DNA of 64,000 nucleotides from Sphingomonas sp. H160509. GTDB lineage: Bacteria > Pseudomonadota > Alphaproteobacteria > Sphingomonadales > Sphingomonadaceae. The stretch lies in contig NZ_JAMXSR020000002.1 of assembly GCF_024124765.2 (NCBI RefSeq), forward strand, positions 829,001 through 893,000, written 5' to 3'. The notes below the pieces were generated by a model, which saw only the letters and a list, made by a program, of their open reading frames with translations, ran no database searches and was not told the origin of the DNA. Made by a program: the position numbers and the translations under genes. This document shows, in pieces, positions 20,265 through 29,078 of this stretch; within the stretch, counting starts at the first letter, position 1; each line of letters starts with the position of its first letter.

Positions 20265-20727
20265 CTAGAACGCGCTGGCGATCCGCTTTTGCATCGACCG
20301 AACGGGGCTCGCGATCACCGCCGGCATATCCTGCGCCTCATCCATCAGGGCCACGCGTCGATGCAGGTCGGTGCTTGCCCCGATCATCTCACGCGCCCGC
20401 GTCGGCAGCATCGCAAGTAGCGCCGCATCGGTGATCGGCGCATCGCCCAGGCGTCGCGCGGGATCGAGCGCGTCGCGGGGGGCGCAACTCCCCCGCCTGG
20501 ACCGCGCGTTGCGTCAGCAGCCACGCGATGACGTGCATCAGCCGGGTTGTCACCTTGAGCGACTCGCAACTGAAGCTGACCCGGATCAGCGGATCGAGCG
20601 CCTCGCGTTCCACCCGACCGGCTTCGTCGAAATAGGTCCGTGCCTCGTCGGCCAGCAGCATCGCCTCGCTATACAGAGCGTCGATCAGGCGGCGCTGCAT
20701 CCGCGATTCATAGCCGGCGTGGGTCAT
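20265..20727 (-). CDS. rcdA: RcdA family protein (DUF1465), regulator of CtrA degradation; one apparent frameshift
   Basis: About 153 residues after removing one base from the G6 run at 20477-20482. The N-terminal part (RLIDALYSEAMLLADEARTYFDEAG, then SCESLKVTTRLMHVIAWLL) is the helical core of DUF1465. The C-terminal part returns in the other frame with GDAPITDAALLAMLP and ends at KRIASAF. In Caulobacter, RcdA is an adaptor in the ClpXP hierarchy that removes the cell-cycle regulator CtrA; here that role is inferred by family. The start could be the ATG at 20727 or 20745. A CtrA-like box lies about 45 bp upstream, and a divL homologue occurs elsewhere in this window. Confidence 0.8.
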
Positions 20728-20770
20728 CGATTGGACAAATGGCACACCGGCCAGACGTCATCCAGAGAGG

Positions 20771-20786
20771 TTAACGATCCGCTAAC
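20771..20786. promoter_or_regulatory. CtrA-like binding box upstream of rcdA
   Basis: TTAA at 20771-20774, seven bases, then CTAAC at 20782-20786: one mismatch to the CtrA consensus TTAA-N7-TTAAC. It is about 45-60 bp before the rcdA start, within promoter range. Confidence 0.4.
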
Positions 20787-20842
20787 CATCACCTGTCCCA
20801 AAATGCGCCAGTACGTGCGCGTTCCAGTTTAGGACGTTGCAA

Positions 20843-21040
20843 TCACGCGATAATATCCGGGATCAGCAGGTCTTCCAGCGAGGCAATTTCGTCGCGAAGC
20901 CGCAATTTGCGCTTCTTGAGCCGCGCCATCTGCAACTGGTCGGGCGTCGATGCCAGCGCGAGGGCGGCGATCGCGTCGTCGAGATCGCGATGCTCGATCC
21001 GCAATGAATCAAGTCGAACTCTGGTCTGCGCGTCGTCCAC
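20843..21040 (-). CDS. DUF465 (YdcH-like) small helical protein
   Basis: 65 residues from a GTG at 21040, which has GGGGGA just upstream. A TTG at 21082 would extend it by 14 residues. It is a single helical hairpin: VRLDSLRIEHRDLDDAIAAL, then the DUF465 signature QLQMARLKKRKLRLRDEIASLE. These proteins are short cytosolic coiled coils of unknown function. A second member of the family is encoded divergently 250 bp away. Confidence 0.8.
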   Translation of the reverse strand: MDDAQTRVRLDSLRIEHRDLDDAIAALALASTPDQLQMARLKKRKLRLRDEIASLEDLLIPDIIA

Positions 21041-21292
21041 TCGTCCCCCGATGGCTGCCGTCGTATCCGGTGCCCTTAGCAAACGCAGCGCAGTGCGCGA
21101 GTGCGAAACCGTCCCTGCAAGGCGGACCGGGGTCGAAAACGTACTTCAAGACGAATCGCGACCCCACCGCGCACGTTCGGTCCGTCGCGCCAAATCGTTC
21201 GACCAATCGATTTGGTCGGTTTCCGATGAAGACATTTTGATGACGGAGTGGTTTACTCCGTTCCCCAACCCGAATGCAGGAGGCAACCCACC

Positions 21293-21448
21293 GTGCAGAC
21301 GACTCATCAGACAGCCCTGGAAACCAAGCATGCCGTGCTGGAGCAGCGGATCGCCGACGAAACGCACCGTCCGCTACCCGACGCCAACCTGTTGGCGAGC
21401 CTGAAGAAGCAGAAGCTGCGACTGAAGGAAGAGATCGTCAGCGTATAA
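21293..21448 (+). CDS. DUF465 (YdcH-like) small helical protein, second copy
   Basis: 51 residues starting with GTG at 21293, chosen because an AGGAGG ribosome site lies eight bases before it. An ATG at 21248 lacks a ribosome site. The protein is one helical hairpin: TKHAVLEQRIADE, then LASLKKQKLRLKEEIVSV, the same LKKxKLRLxEEI signature as its divergent neighbour, though the two are otherwise different. Function of the family is unknown. Confidence 0.82.
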   Translation: MQTTHQTALETKHAVLEQRIADETHRPLPDANLLASLKKQKLRLKEEIVSV

Positions 21449-21499
21449 CGGTCGCCGATACCGCTCCCCGGGTCGATCCGGGGGAGCTACTTGCCGGAG

Positions 21500-21889
21500 T
21501 TACAGTGGCTTCGGATTGCGCAAGGCGTACGCGCTGTCTGACGCCTTGACCGTATATGATGACGACACGGATTTGGCCGCACCCGATGGCTTGCGCACAT
21601 GCAGGGGATCGATCGGCGCGTTAAGCGATATGCCCATCCGCCCCTCGGTGCACCACGCGACCGTGCCCGCGACCTCACCGATTCCACGCAACGTCACCGT
21701 GACCGGCGTCCCGACATCGACGACCTTGGCGAGCTCGGCCATCAAACCCGTCTCGGACAGATTACGAACCCTCGCCTCGCGGGCAGTCGTCTCGTCGCCG
21801 ATCCGCACCTGCGCCACCAGCAGCAAGCTGTCCCGCTCCCGCTGCCGGCGGTTCTCGTTGCCGCCGGGCGACCCGGTGTCGATGCTCAT
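21500..21889 (-). CDS. PilZ domain protein, likely c-di-GMP binding
   Basis: 129 residues from the ATG at 21889. A leftward TTG extension to 21952 would overlap the DksA-like gene and is less likely. The PilZ signature is complete: RRQRER (R-x3-R) near residue 12 and NLSETG (N-x-S-x-x-G) near 42, followed by LAKVVDVGTPVTVTLRGIGEVAGTVAW strands. The C-terminal 35 residues are Ser/Lys-rich and unstructured. It has no output domain, so it presumably acts by binding a partner when c-di-GMP is high. It follows the DksA-like gene by about 60 bp. Confidence 0.82.
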   Translation of the reverse strand: MSIDTGSPGGNENRRQRERDSLLLVAQVRIGDETTAREARVRNLSETGLMAELAKVVDVGTPVTVTLRGIGEVAGTVAWCTEGRMGISLNAPIDPLHVRKPSGAAKSVSSSYTVKASDSAYALRNPKPL

Positions 21890-21948
21890 GCCGCGACCGA
21901 TTTTACCATGATCGAACACAGCTTTCTCTTCCCCGTCGGTGGGCGCGA

Positions 21949-22419
21949 TCAATACTCGCGCGACACCTTCTCGTTACGCTCGTGCCGTTCCTGCGCCTCG
22001 ACCGTCATCGTCGCGATCGGTCGTGCCTCAAGCCGCGCAAGGCTGATAGGCTCGCCGGTGACTTCGCAATAGCCATATTCGCCTTCGTCGATCCGCCGGA
22101 TCGCGGCTTCGATCTTCGAGACGAGTTTGCGTTGACGGTCGCGCGTGCGCAGTTCGATCGACCAGTCGGTTTCGCTCGATGCACGATCGGTGAGATCCGC
22201 CTCACGCAGCGAATCGACCTGCAACTGCGACAGCGTTTCCTGCGACTCCCGAAGGATCGATTCCTTCCACTCCTGAAGCTTGCGGCGGAAATACGCCTGC
22301 TGCTTCAAGCTCATGAACGGCTCGTCCGCGTCTGGACGATAACCATCTTCACCGCTGTCGTTGGCGGCCTCTCGACTGGAATTCCCGGTATCGTCCACAC
22401 GATTCATTACGGTCGCCAT
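21949..22419 (-). CDS. dksA: DksA/TraR family RNA polymerase-binding regulator with degenerate zinc finger
   Basis: 156 residues from the ATG at 22419. The coiled coil is recognisable by FRRKLQEWKESILRESQETLSQL and carries the tip residues ADLTDRASSE (D-x-x-D-x-A) that reach into RNA polymerase. RTRDRQRKLVSKIEAAIRRIDEGEYGYC follows. The zinc finger, normally four cysteines, retains only the first (YGYCEVTGEPI), so it probably folds without zinc, as in other alphaproteobacterial DksA proteins. The expected role is ppGpp-dependent control of rRNA and amino-acid promoters. The PilZ gene follows on the same strand. Confidence 0.88.
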   Translation of the reverse strand: MATVMNRVDDTGNSSREAANDSGEDGYRPDADEPFMSLKQQAYFRRKLQEWKESILRESQETLSQLQVDSLREADLTDRASSETDWSIELRTRDRQRKLVSKIEAAIRRIDEGEYGYCEVTGEPISLARLEARPIATMTVEAQERHERNEKVSREY

Positions 22420-22826
22420 ACCACTCTCCCTCTGGCCCCGTCGCATCAGCCTCGCTGATTTCCAAGGACCGCCCCCAAATGGTGAAAGCGCCTATAGTCT
22501 CAGGGGCATGGGACCACAAGCGACAGGGCTTGCGCATTCTGCCCCGAAACCGACATTTTATTGCGGCGCCCGGATTGCGGATGTCGCGTCAGCGTTTTTC
22601 GGCACGGGACGGATTCGCGGGATGCCTGGGCTATACTTTGTCCCAGCCCGGCACGTTAACGATGACGCACTGGTTTCCGCATAAGTAAATCCTCGTTTAA
22701 CCATCCGGAATGTGGTTAAGCCACTTGCGCTTAACGCTTTGTTTTGCAGTTAGTCGGATAGCAGTTCCGAATACTGCGTACAGGGATCCGGCAACACGAG
22801 GGTGCCGGCAACGAAAGAGTGACGAT
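22420..22826. other. Intergenic region upstream of the Ser/Gly-rich gene
   Basis: This 407-bp stretch lies between the divergent DksA-like gene and the Ser/Gly-rich gene. It has lower GC in its last 150 bp (about 22680-22770), as expected for a promoter, and a TTAACCA inverted repeat listed separately. A small hairpin-capable repeat CCGGCAACACGAGGGTGCCGG lies at about 22787-22808, within the likely 5' leader. No coding frame is convincing. Confidence 0.5.
22697..22719. promoter_or_regulatory. TTAACCA inverted repeat, possible CtrA or other operator
   Basis: TTAACCA (22697-22703) and TGGTTAA (22713-22719) form a perfect seven-base inverted repeat with a nine-base centre. A further TTAAC lies at 22731. 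TTAACCAT is a known half-site form for CtrA in alphaproteobacteria. It is about 110 bp before the start of the Ser/Gly-rich gene. Confidence 0.35.
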
Positions 22827-23859
22827 ATGTCGGTGAGGATGGCCCTGGCGAAATTGTGCGCGTGCGCGTGCGGTGGCGCTTTGATCGGCGGCGGCGCGGT
22901 GCATATCGCCGAGCGCCCGCAGCGAACCGCCAATACCAAGCGAGTCCTGGTCAAGCGAGTCGCGCGGCCACAGATTGCAGCCGTGACTCGGCCGCGCGTC
23001 CGCCGCGTCGTCACCACGACTCGCCAGACGTGTGCGCCGACCGTTGTAACGGTCGCGAACGCGGCGCCCGTCCCGGTTCCGGTCGGCACCGGTTACATTG
23101 GCGGCGGCGGCGCGGGTCCGGACCCGATCGCAGTTGGCGGCAGCGGCGGGTTCTTCGGTACGCCCGGCGGATTCGGCGGCGGGTTCGGTGGTGGCTTTGG
23201 CGGCGGCTTCGGTGGCAGCGGCGGATCGAGCGGGAGCATCGTCATCTCCCTCGACGTCGAGCGGCGGATCGACCTCGACCGGCGGATCGTCGACCAGCAG
23301 CGGCGGGTCTTCGACATCGAGCGGCGGATCGTCGACCAGCACGGGTGGCGCGACCATTTCCAGCACCTCGTCGACCGGTGGCTCGAGCGGCAACGTATCG
23401 TCCGCATCGGGTGGCTCAAGCGGCAACGTCTCTTCGGCCTCGGGCGGATCGAGTGGCGACGTGTCGTCCTCGACCAGCAGCGCATCGTCGGCGTCGTCGG
23501 CCTCCTCCGCGTCGTCGGCTAGCAGCGGCAGTTCGTCGGGGTATGGATCGAGCAGCAAGGGTTGGGGATCCAGCGGCGGCTGGAACTCGACCGGCGGCTG
23601 GAGCTCGAACGGATCGTCCGGCAGCTCCGGATCGTCGGGAAGCAGTGGCTCGTCCGCGAGCGGATCGAGTGGTTCGAGCGCAAGCAGTGCCAGCAGTGCG
23701 TCGAGCGCGAGCAGCGCAAGTTCGAGCGGCAGCACGGGATCGAGCGGCGGTCCGCCGGCACCCGTTCCCGCTCCGCCGATGGTGTTGCTGTTCGGTGCGG
23801 CAGCGGCAGCGCTCGTCGCGCGCAAGCGTTTTGCCAAAACGAAGGCGGTTGCAGCTTAA
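22827..23859 (+). CDS. Exported Ser/Gly-rich low-complexity protein with PEP-CTERM-like tail (one apparent frameshift)
   Basis: About 343 residues after removing one base from GGG at 23232-23234. The N-terminus looks like a signal sequence (MALAKLCACACGGALIGGGA), followed by a basic Arg/Val segment and a Gly/Phe repeat (GGFGGGFGGGFGG). The next ~180 residues are nearly all Ser, Gly, Thr and Ala in short units such as SSTSSGG and SSASSASS. It ends in PVPAPPMVLLFGAAAAALVARKR: a Pro-rich motif, a membrane helix and a basic tail, the layout of PEP-CTERM sorting signals. This suggests a surface or exopolysaccharide-associated protein. No exosortase is in the window. The repeats at DNA level are in the same frame as the corrected protein, which supports the correction. 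Confidence 0.72.
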
Positions 23860-23878
23860 CCTCTGGAACTTCGCATAG

Positions 23879-23915
23879 AAAGGCCCCGCCGGAGATCCTC
23901 CGACGGGGCCTTTTT
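23879..23915. terminator. Bidirectional rho-independent terminator
   Basis: A long hairpin, AAAGGCCCCG-CGGAG arm against CTCCG-CGGGGCCTTT arm, ends in TTTTT on the plus strand and has A's on the other side. It lies between two convergent genes and can end both transcripts. Confidence 0.92.
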
Positions 23916-23927
23916 CTTGATCTGCGA

Positions 23928-24368
23928 TCAGGCGTTCATGAGGGCCTTCTCGATGTCCTTGATCGGGTGCCCGGTCAGGTCCTTGTCTAGCTCGCCCTTG
24001 AGGCGGCTGGTGACTTCTTTGTGGTAGTGCTTGCGCAGTTCGCCGAGCGTCTTCGGCGGCGCGATCACGATCAGCGAGTCATATTTGTTCTTCAGCGCAC
24101 CGGTCTTCAGAAAGTCGGCCGCGTCGGCGGCAAAGCGGTCTTCCTCGATCTGGTGGAAATCGGTCGGCTCTACCGAACTCTGCACACCGCCCTGTGGCGA
24201 CGAGGCACGGCCAGCGGAATCTGTCGCCTGGTCGCGCGTCGCCGGATTGTCCTGCTCCTGAGCCTTCTCGACGACGAGATTGGGGAACTCGGCGTCCCCC
24301 TCGTTGCGCAGGAACAGCATTTTCCGGCCGTCCGCGACGAGCACGACGGAGTTGTGGGGAAGATGCAT
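23928..24368 (-). CDS. Host attachment family protein (baeRF-related)
   Basis: 146 residues. It begins [21 protein letters not shown], the standard opening of the host_attach family, and has the central [17 protein letters not shown] and the [17 protein letters not shown] strand-helix, which resemble an eRF1-like fold. The middle is a variable Ser/Asp-rich linker. Named after an Agrobacterium factor, the family's true biochemical role is unknown. It stands alone between a terminator and the divergent serS gene. Confidence 0.85.
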   Translation of the reverse strand: MHLPHNSVVLVADGRKMLFLRNEGDAEFPNLVVEKAQEQDNPATRDQATDSAGRASSPQGGVQSSVEPTDFHQIEEDRFAADAADFLKTGALKNKYDSLIVIAPPKTLGELRKHYHKEVTSRLKGELDKDLTGHPIKDIEKALMNA

Positions 24369-24472
24369 GCGTGTCTCTCCTTTTCGCTATGCGTATGCGG
24401 GGTGAACGCGCCGCCTACCGGGGAGGTTGCGCCGCCTTGCGTACGCCCCCCGCCGGTCGGCATAGCCCAGTC

Positions 24473-25750
24473 ATGCACGACATACGCCTGATCCGCGACG
24501 ATCCCGCCGCCTTCGACGCCGCCCTCGCCAAGCGGGGTGTCGCACCGCAGTCCGCCTCGCTGGTGACGCTCGACGAGCAGCGCCGCGCGACGATCGCGGA
24601 CTCGCAGACCGCGCAGACCCGCCGCAACGAACTGTCGAAGGCGATCGGCCAGGCCAAGGCGCAGAAGGACGAGGCCAAGGCGCAGGCGCTGATGGCCGAG
24701 GTCGCGAGCCTGAAGGAAGCACTACCGGCGCTGGAGACCGACGAGGCCCGGCTGAACGCCGAACTCGGCGACATGCTGGCCGCGATCCCCAACCTGCCAG
24801 CGGCGGACGTACCGGAAGGTGGCGGCGAGGACGACAATGCGCTCGTCCACACGCGCGGCACGCCGACCACCTTCGCCTTCACGGCGCGCGAGCACGACGC
24901 GATCGGCCCTGCTCTTGGCCTCGACTTCGAGACTGGTGCGGCGATGTCGGGCGCGCGCTTCACGCTGGTCCGTGGGCCGGCCGCCAAGCTGCAACGCGCG
25001 CTCGGGCAATTCATGCTCGATCATGTCGCCGAGGCAGGCTTCGAGCAGGTCTCGCCGCCGTTGCTGGTCCGCGACGAGGCGGTGTTCGGCACCGGCCAGT
25101 TGCCCAAGTTCTCGGAAGATCTTTTCCGGACGACTGACGGCCGCTGGCTGATCCCGACCGCGGAGGTGAGCCTCACCAACATCGTCCGCGAACAGATCCT
25201 GAGCGAAACCGAACTGCCGCTGCGCTTTACCGCGCTGACGCCGTGCTTCCGCTCCGAGGCGGGCGCTGCGGGGCGCGATACGCGCGGCTACATCCGCCAG
25301 CATCAGTTCGACAAGGTCGAGATGGTTTCGATCGTCACCCCCGACATGTCCGAGGCCGAGCATGAGCGCATGACGGCATGCGCGGAAGGCGTGCTCGATG
25401 CGTTGCAGCTACCGTTCAGGAGGATGCTCCTATGCACCGGCGATATGGGTTTCACCGCGGCACGCACCTACGATCTCGAAGTCTGGTTGCCGGGCCAGGC
25501 GCGCTATCGCGAGATCAGCAGCGTCTCGACCTGCACCGATTTCCAGGCGCGCCGCATGAACGCGCGCTATCGACCAGAGGGCGAGAAGGGCACGCGGTTC
25601 GTTCACACGCTCAACGGCTCCGCGCTCGCGGTCGGTCGGACGCTGGTCGCGGTGCTGGAAAACTACCAGCAGGAGGACGGCTCGGTGGCCGTGCCGGCGG
25701 TGCTCCAGCCGTATCTTGGCGGGCTGACGGTTCTGGAGCCCAAGCGCTGA
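24473..25750 (+). CDS. serS: Seryl-tRNA synthetase
   Basis: 425 residues, standard bacterial SerRS. An N-terminal antiparallel coiled coil (about 27-100) binds the long tRNA-Ser variable arm. The class II core has motif 2 ([21 protein letters not shown]) and motif 3 ([18 protein letters not shown]). The active-site GQLPKF and [10 protein letters not shown] segments are intact. The ATG at 24473 begins the usual [11 protein letters not shown]; longer upstream frames are noise. Its stop shares a base with the surE start (TGATG), and surE is in turn coupled to the next gene. Confidence 0.98.
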   Translation: MHDIRLIRDDPAAFDAALAKRGVAPQSASLVTLDEQRRATIADSQTAQTRRNELSKAIGQAKAQKDEAKAQALMAEVASLKEALPALETDEARLNAELGDMLAAIPNLPAADVPEGGGEDDNALVHTRGTPTTFAFTAREHDAIGPALGLDFETGAAMSGARFTLVRGPAAKLQRALGQFMLDHVAEAGFEQVSPPLLVRDEAVFGTGQLPKFSEDLFRTTDGRWLIPTAEVSLTNIVREQILSETELPLRFTALTPCFRSEAGAAGRDTRGYIRQHQFDKVEMVSIVTPDMSEAEHERMTACAEGVLDALQLPFRRMLLCTGDMGFTAARTYDLEVWLPGQARYREISSVSTCTDFQARRMNARYRPEGEKGTRFVHTLNGSALAVGRTLVAVLENYQQEDGSVAVPAVLQPYLGGLTVLEPKR

Positions 25751-26514
25751 TGCGGATCCTGCTCACCAATGACGACGGTTATCATGCGCCCGGTCTGAAG
25801 GTGCTCGAGACGATCGCACGGACGCTGTCCGACGACGTCTGGATCGTTGCGCCGGCCGAGGAACAGTCGGGCGCTGGGCATTCGCTCACGCTTTCGCGGC
25901 CGATCCGCGTGCGTAAGCACGGTGAGAAGCGGTACGCCGTCGCGGGCACGCCGACCGATGCCGTGATGATGGCGCTCGCCAAGATCATGAAGGATTGCCC
26001 GCCCGACCTGATCCTGTCGGGCGTCAACCGGGGCGCGAACTTGGCCGAGGACGTGACCTATTCGGGCACCGTCTCGGCGGCGATGGAGGGCGCATTGGGC
26101 GGCATCCGGTCGATCGCGCTCAGCCAGATCTACAGCCGCGAGGGCATGGGCGACAGCATGCCGTTCGAGGCCGCCGCGGCTTGGGGCGAACGCGTGTTGC
26201 GACCACTGGTCGACGCACCCTTGGCCCCGCGGACGCTGGTCAACATCAACTTTCCCGCCGGCCCGGCCGAAGCGGTGAAGGGCGTGCGGGTCGTCGGCCA
26301 GGGTTTCCGCGATTATGGCCGGTTGCAGATCGTCAGCAACACCGATCCGCGCGGCTACGAGTATCACTGGTTCGCGCTTGGCCGGACCGTCGAGACGCCC
26401 GCGCCCGCGACCGATCTCGAAGCGACCGCGGCAGGATACGTTTCGGTCACGCCGCTGCACCTCGACCTCACGCATTTCGAATCGATGGACATGCTGACGC
26501 AGGCCTATCGTTGA
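25750..26514 (+). CDS. surE: 5'/3'-nucleotidase SurE
   Basis: 254 residues. The metal-binding opening [16 protein letters not shown], the catalytic GAGHSLTLSRPIR and GTPTDAVMMAL loops and the SGVNRGANLAEDVTYSGTVSAAMEG signature are all present. SurE removes phosphate from nucleoside monophosphates and is often linked to stationary-phase survival. Start and stop are both coupled by TGATG to serS and to the LysM/M23 gene. Confidence 0.97.
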   Translation: MRILLTNDDGYHAPGLKVLETIARTLSDDVWIVAPAEEQSGAGHSLTLSRPIRVRKHGEKRYAVAGTPTDAVMMALAKIMKDCPPDLILSGVNRGANLAEDVTYSGTVSAAMEGALGGIRSIALSQIYSREGMGDSMPFEAAAAWGERVLRPLVDAPLAPRTLVNINFPAGPAEAVKGVRVVGQGFRDYGRLQIVSNTDPRGYEYHWFALGRTVETPAPATDLEATAAGYVSVTPLHLDLTHFESMDMLTQAYR

Positions 26515-27647
26515 TGCGGCGTGCGGGCGTCCTGGTTTCGCTGGCGACGCTTGCGCTGACCGCGTGCATTCCGCATGTCGATCGCCCCGCCGGCTACGGT
26601 AACCCGCCACAGCGTCCGTACCGCGATCCGCCGCCCCACCGCGACGATCCGCCGCGTCCCCGTAACGATTCGCCGCGCGACGACCGGCCACCGCAGGACA
26701 TTCCCGGACGCGACACTGGCGAGGTCACCACCCTGCCCGCCCCGCGCCCCGCCTGGGAGGCGCGGCCGGTCAGCGCGGATGCGAAGACGATCCCCGACAC
26801 GACCTATGTGGTCCGCCCCGGCGATACGCTAAGCCGCGTGGTCGATCGCAGCGGTGCGAGCCTCGAAGCGATCGCGCGCGCGAACGATCTCGCATCGCCC
26901 TATTCGATCCAAGCCGGTCAACGGTTGCAGATCCCCGGCGGCCGCTATCACCAAGTACGACGCGGCGAGACGGGCATCGCGATCGCCCGCGCGTATGGGG
27001 TCGAATGGTCGCGGATCGTCGCTGCCAACGCGCTCGTCGAACCCTACGTGCTGCGTGCCGACCAGCGGATCCAGATCCCTGGCGAGTCGAGCGGCGGCAC
27101 TGCAAGCGCATCGGAACGCGCGCGCGCCTTCTCACTCGACATCGACGACATCCTGACTGGCGGCGAACCCGCGCTCGCCAGCAATCAAGCGCCTGCACGA
27201 CCGATCGCGACACCGCGCCGCGTGCTGCCCTCGAACGCGGTCGTCACCGCGCCGGCGCGTCTCGCGAGCGGCGGGTTCCTCTGGCCGGTCGACGGCAAGG
27301 TCGTGAAACGCTTCGGCCACGGTGCGAGCGGCGAACGCAACGACGGCATCAAGATCGCCGTACCGGTCTCGACGCCGATCCACGCGGCCGCGGACGGCGT
27401 CGTCGCGTATGTCGGCGACGGTATCGCCGCGCTCGGCGGGCTGGTGATCATCAAGCATGGCGGCGGCTGGACGAGCGTCTATGGCCACGCGTCCAAGCTG
27501 CTCGTGCAACGCGGCCAGAGCGTGAAGCGCGGCCAGACGATCGCGCTGTCGGGGGATACCGGGTTCGCGGATCGCCCCGAACTGCACTTCGAACTGCGCA
27601 AGGGGCGGACGCCCGTCGATCCCACGTCGCAACTGCCACGAACGTGA
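26514..27647 (+). CDS. NlpD-like lipoprotein: two LysM domains and a degenerate LytM (M23) domain
   Basis: 377 residues. A lipoprotein signal ends in LALTAC (Cys about residue 20). A Pro/Arg/Asp-rich linker follows, then two LysM peptidoglycan-binding repeats (YVVRPGDTLSRVVDRSG... and HQVRRGETGIAIARAYG...), and a C-terminal M23 fold from about residue 260. The zinc ligands are not conserved: the usual H-x3-D site reads RNDGIKI and the second His motif reads ELHFELR. It is therefore likely an activator of cell-wall amidases, like E. coli NlpD, and not a peptidase. It is in the serS-surE operon; surE and nlpD also neighbour one another in other proteobacteria. Confidence 0.88.
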   Translation: MRRAGVLVSLATLALTACIPHVDRPAGYGNPPQRPYRDPPPHRDDPPRPRNDSPRDDRPPQDIPGRDTGEVTTLPAPRPAWEARPVSADAKTIPDTTYVVRPGDTLSRVVDRSGASLEAIARANDLASPYSIQAGQRLQIPGGRYHQVRRGETGIAIARAYGVEWSRIVAANALVEPYVLRADQRIQIPGESSGGTASASERARAFSLDIDDILTGGEPALASNQAPARPIATPRRVLPSNAVVTAPARLASGGFLWPVDGKVVKRFGHGASGERNDGIKIAVPVSTPIHAAADGVVAYVGDGIAALGGLVIIKHGGGWTSVYGHASKLLVQRGQSVKRGQTIALSGDTGFADRPELHFELRKGRTPVDPTSQLPRT

Positions 27648-27650
27648 TTC

Positions 27651-27736
27651 TCCCCTCCCGCTTGCGGGAGGGGTCGGGGGAGGGCATGGGGGCGAGGAAG
27701 CCCCTCCCTAACCCCCTCCCGCAAGCGGAAGGGGAA
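27651..27736. repeat. Paired GC-rich extragenic palindromes (CCCCTCCCG class)
   Basis: CCCCTCCCGCTTGCGGGAGGGG at the left and CCCCCTCCCGCAAGCGGAAGGGG at the right, inverted around about 35 bp. It fills the gap between the LysM/M23 gene and tyrS, ending 11 bases before the tyrS start. Confidence 0.85.
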
Positions 27737-27747
27737 CGAGACGCACC

Positions 27748-28971
27748 ATGACCTACCAGTCCGACCTGCTCACCACGCTGACCTCGCGCGGCTATGTCCA
27801 CCAAATGACCGATGCCGCCGCGCTAGACGCGCTTGCGGGCAAGCAGGTGGTGCCCGGCTATATCGGCTTCGATCCGACCGCGCCGTCGCTCCACGTCGGC
27901 AGCCTGGTGCAGATCATGCTGCTCCGCCGGCTCCAGCAGACCGGGCACAAGCCGATCGTCCTGATGGGCGGCGGCACCGGCAAGATCGGCGACCCGAGCT
28001 TCAAGGACGAAGCGCGAAAGCTGCTTGGCGAAGACGGGATCAAGGCCAACGTCGCGTCGATCCGGCGCATCTTCGAACGCTTCCTGACCTTCGGTGACGG
28101 CCCGACCGACGCAGTCATGCTCGACAATGCCGAGTGGCTAGACGCTCTCGAATACATCCCGTTCCTGCGCGACGTCGGCCAGCATTTCTCGGTCAACCGG
28201 ATGCTCGCGTTCGATTCGGTCAAGCTCCGCCTCGACCGCGAACAGTCGCTGAGCTTCCTCGAATTCAACTACATGATCCTCCAGGCGTACGACTTTCTCG
28301 AACTGTCGCGTCGCGCTGGCTGCCGCCTGCAGATGGGCGGCTCGGATCAATGGGGCAACATCGTCAACGGCATCGAACTCGCGCGCCGGATGGACTCGAC
28401 CGAGGTCTACGGCGTCACCACGCCGCTGATCACGACCGCGGACGGCGGCAAGATGGGCAAGACGATGTCGGGCGCGGTCTGGCTGCACGAGGACCAGTTG
28501 CCGCACTTCGACTACTGGCAGTTCTGGCGGAACACCGACGACCGCGACGTCGGCCGCTTCCTGAAGCTGTTCACCGACCTCCCACTCGACGAGATCGCAC
28601 GTCTCGAGGCGCTCGAAGGCGCGGAGATCAACGCCGCCAAGATCGTCCTCGCGAACGAAGCGACCGCGATGTGCCGCGGACGCGATGCCGCCGAACAGGC
28701 CGCCGAGACTGCGCGGAAGACGTTCGAGGAAGGCGCGTCGGGCGACTCGCTGCCGAGCTACGCCGTTTCCGGTGGCTCGATCGGTGTCGTCGAGGCGCTG
28801 GTGGGACTAGGCTTCGTCGCCTCCAACGGCGAGGCCCGCCGGAAGATCGCCGAGGGCGCGGTGCGTGTCGATGGCGAGGCCGTCCGCGAGCCGACCACGA
28901 GCATCGACGTCGCATCGCCTGTCCGGCTCAGCCTTGGCAAGAAACGACATGGGATGCTAACCCCCTCGTAA
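27748..28971 (+). CDS. tyrS: Tyrosyl-tRNA synthetase
   Basis: 407 residues. The class I HIGH motif appears as LHVGSLVQ (about 49) after [11 protein letters not shown]. The tyrosine pocket includes [11 protein letters not shown] and GGSDQWGNI. The KMSKS loop reads KMGKTMSG, a variant common in TyrRS. A C-terminal S4 RNA-binding domain starts near [24 protein letters not shown]. The enzyme charges tRNA-Tyr. A REP-like pair separates it from the serS operon, so it may have its own promoter or read through. Confidence 0.97.
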   Translation: MTYQSDLLTTLTSRGYVHQMTDAAALDALAGKQVVPGYIGFDPTAPSLHVGSLVQIMLLRRLQQTGHKPIVLMGGGTGKIGDPSFKDEARKLLGEDGIKANVASIRRIFERFLTFGDGPTDAVMLDNAEWLDALEYIPFLRDVGQHFSVNRMLAFDSVKLRLDREQSLSFLEFNYMILQAYDFLELSRRAGCRLQMGGSDQWGNIVNGIELARRMDSTEVYGVTTPLITTADGGKMGKTMSGAVWLHEDQLPHFDYWQFWRNTDDRDVGRFLKLFTDLPLDEIARLEALEGAEINAAKIVLANEATAMCRGRDAAEQAAETARKTFEEGASGDSLPSYAVSGGSIGVVEALVGLGFVASNGEARRKIAEGAVRVDGEAVREPTTSIDVASPVRLSLGKKRHGMLTPS

Positions 28972-29078
28972 TAGAGGCATTCTCGTTTCGAAGAACGTCG
29001 CGTTAAGTATCACCGTTCGTATCGGGTTCATGCCGTGCGCCGTACACAGGCGGGATGGTTATTCCAGGGGAGCGATCG

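Noticed and set aside
23240..23750. Short tandem repeats that might be a CRISPR array
   Set aside because: The repeats are in-frame Ser/Gly codon units of varying length with no spacers of constant size.
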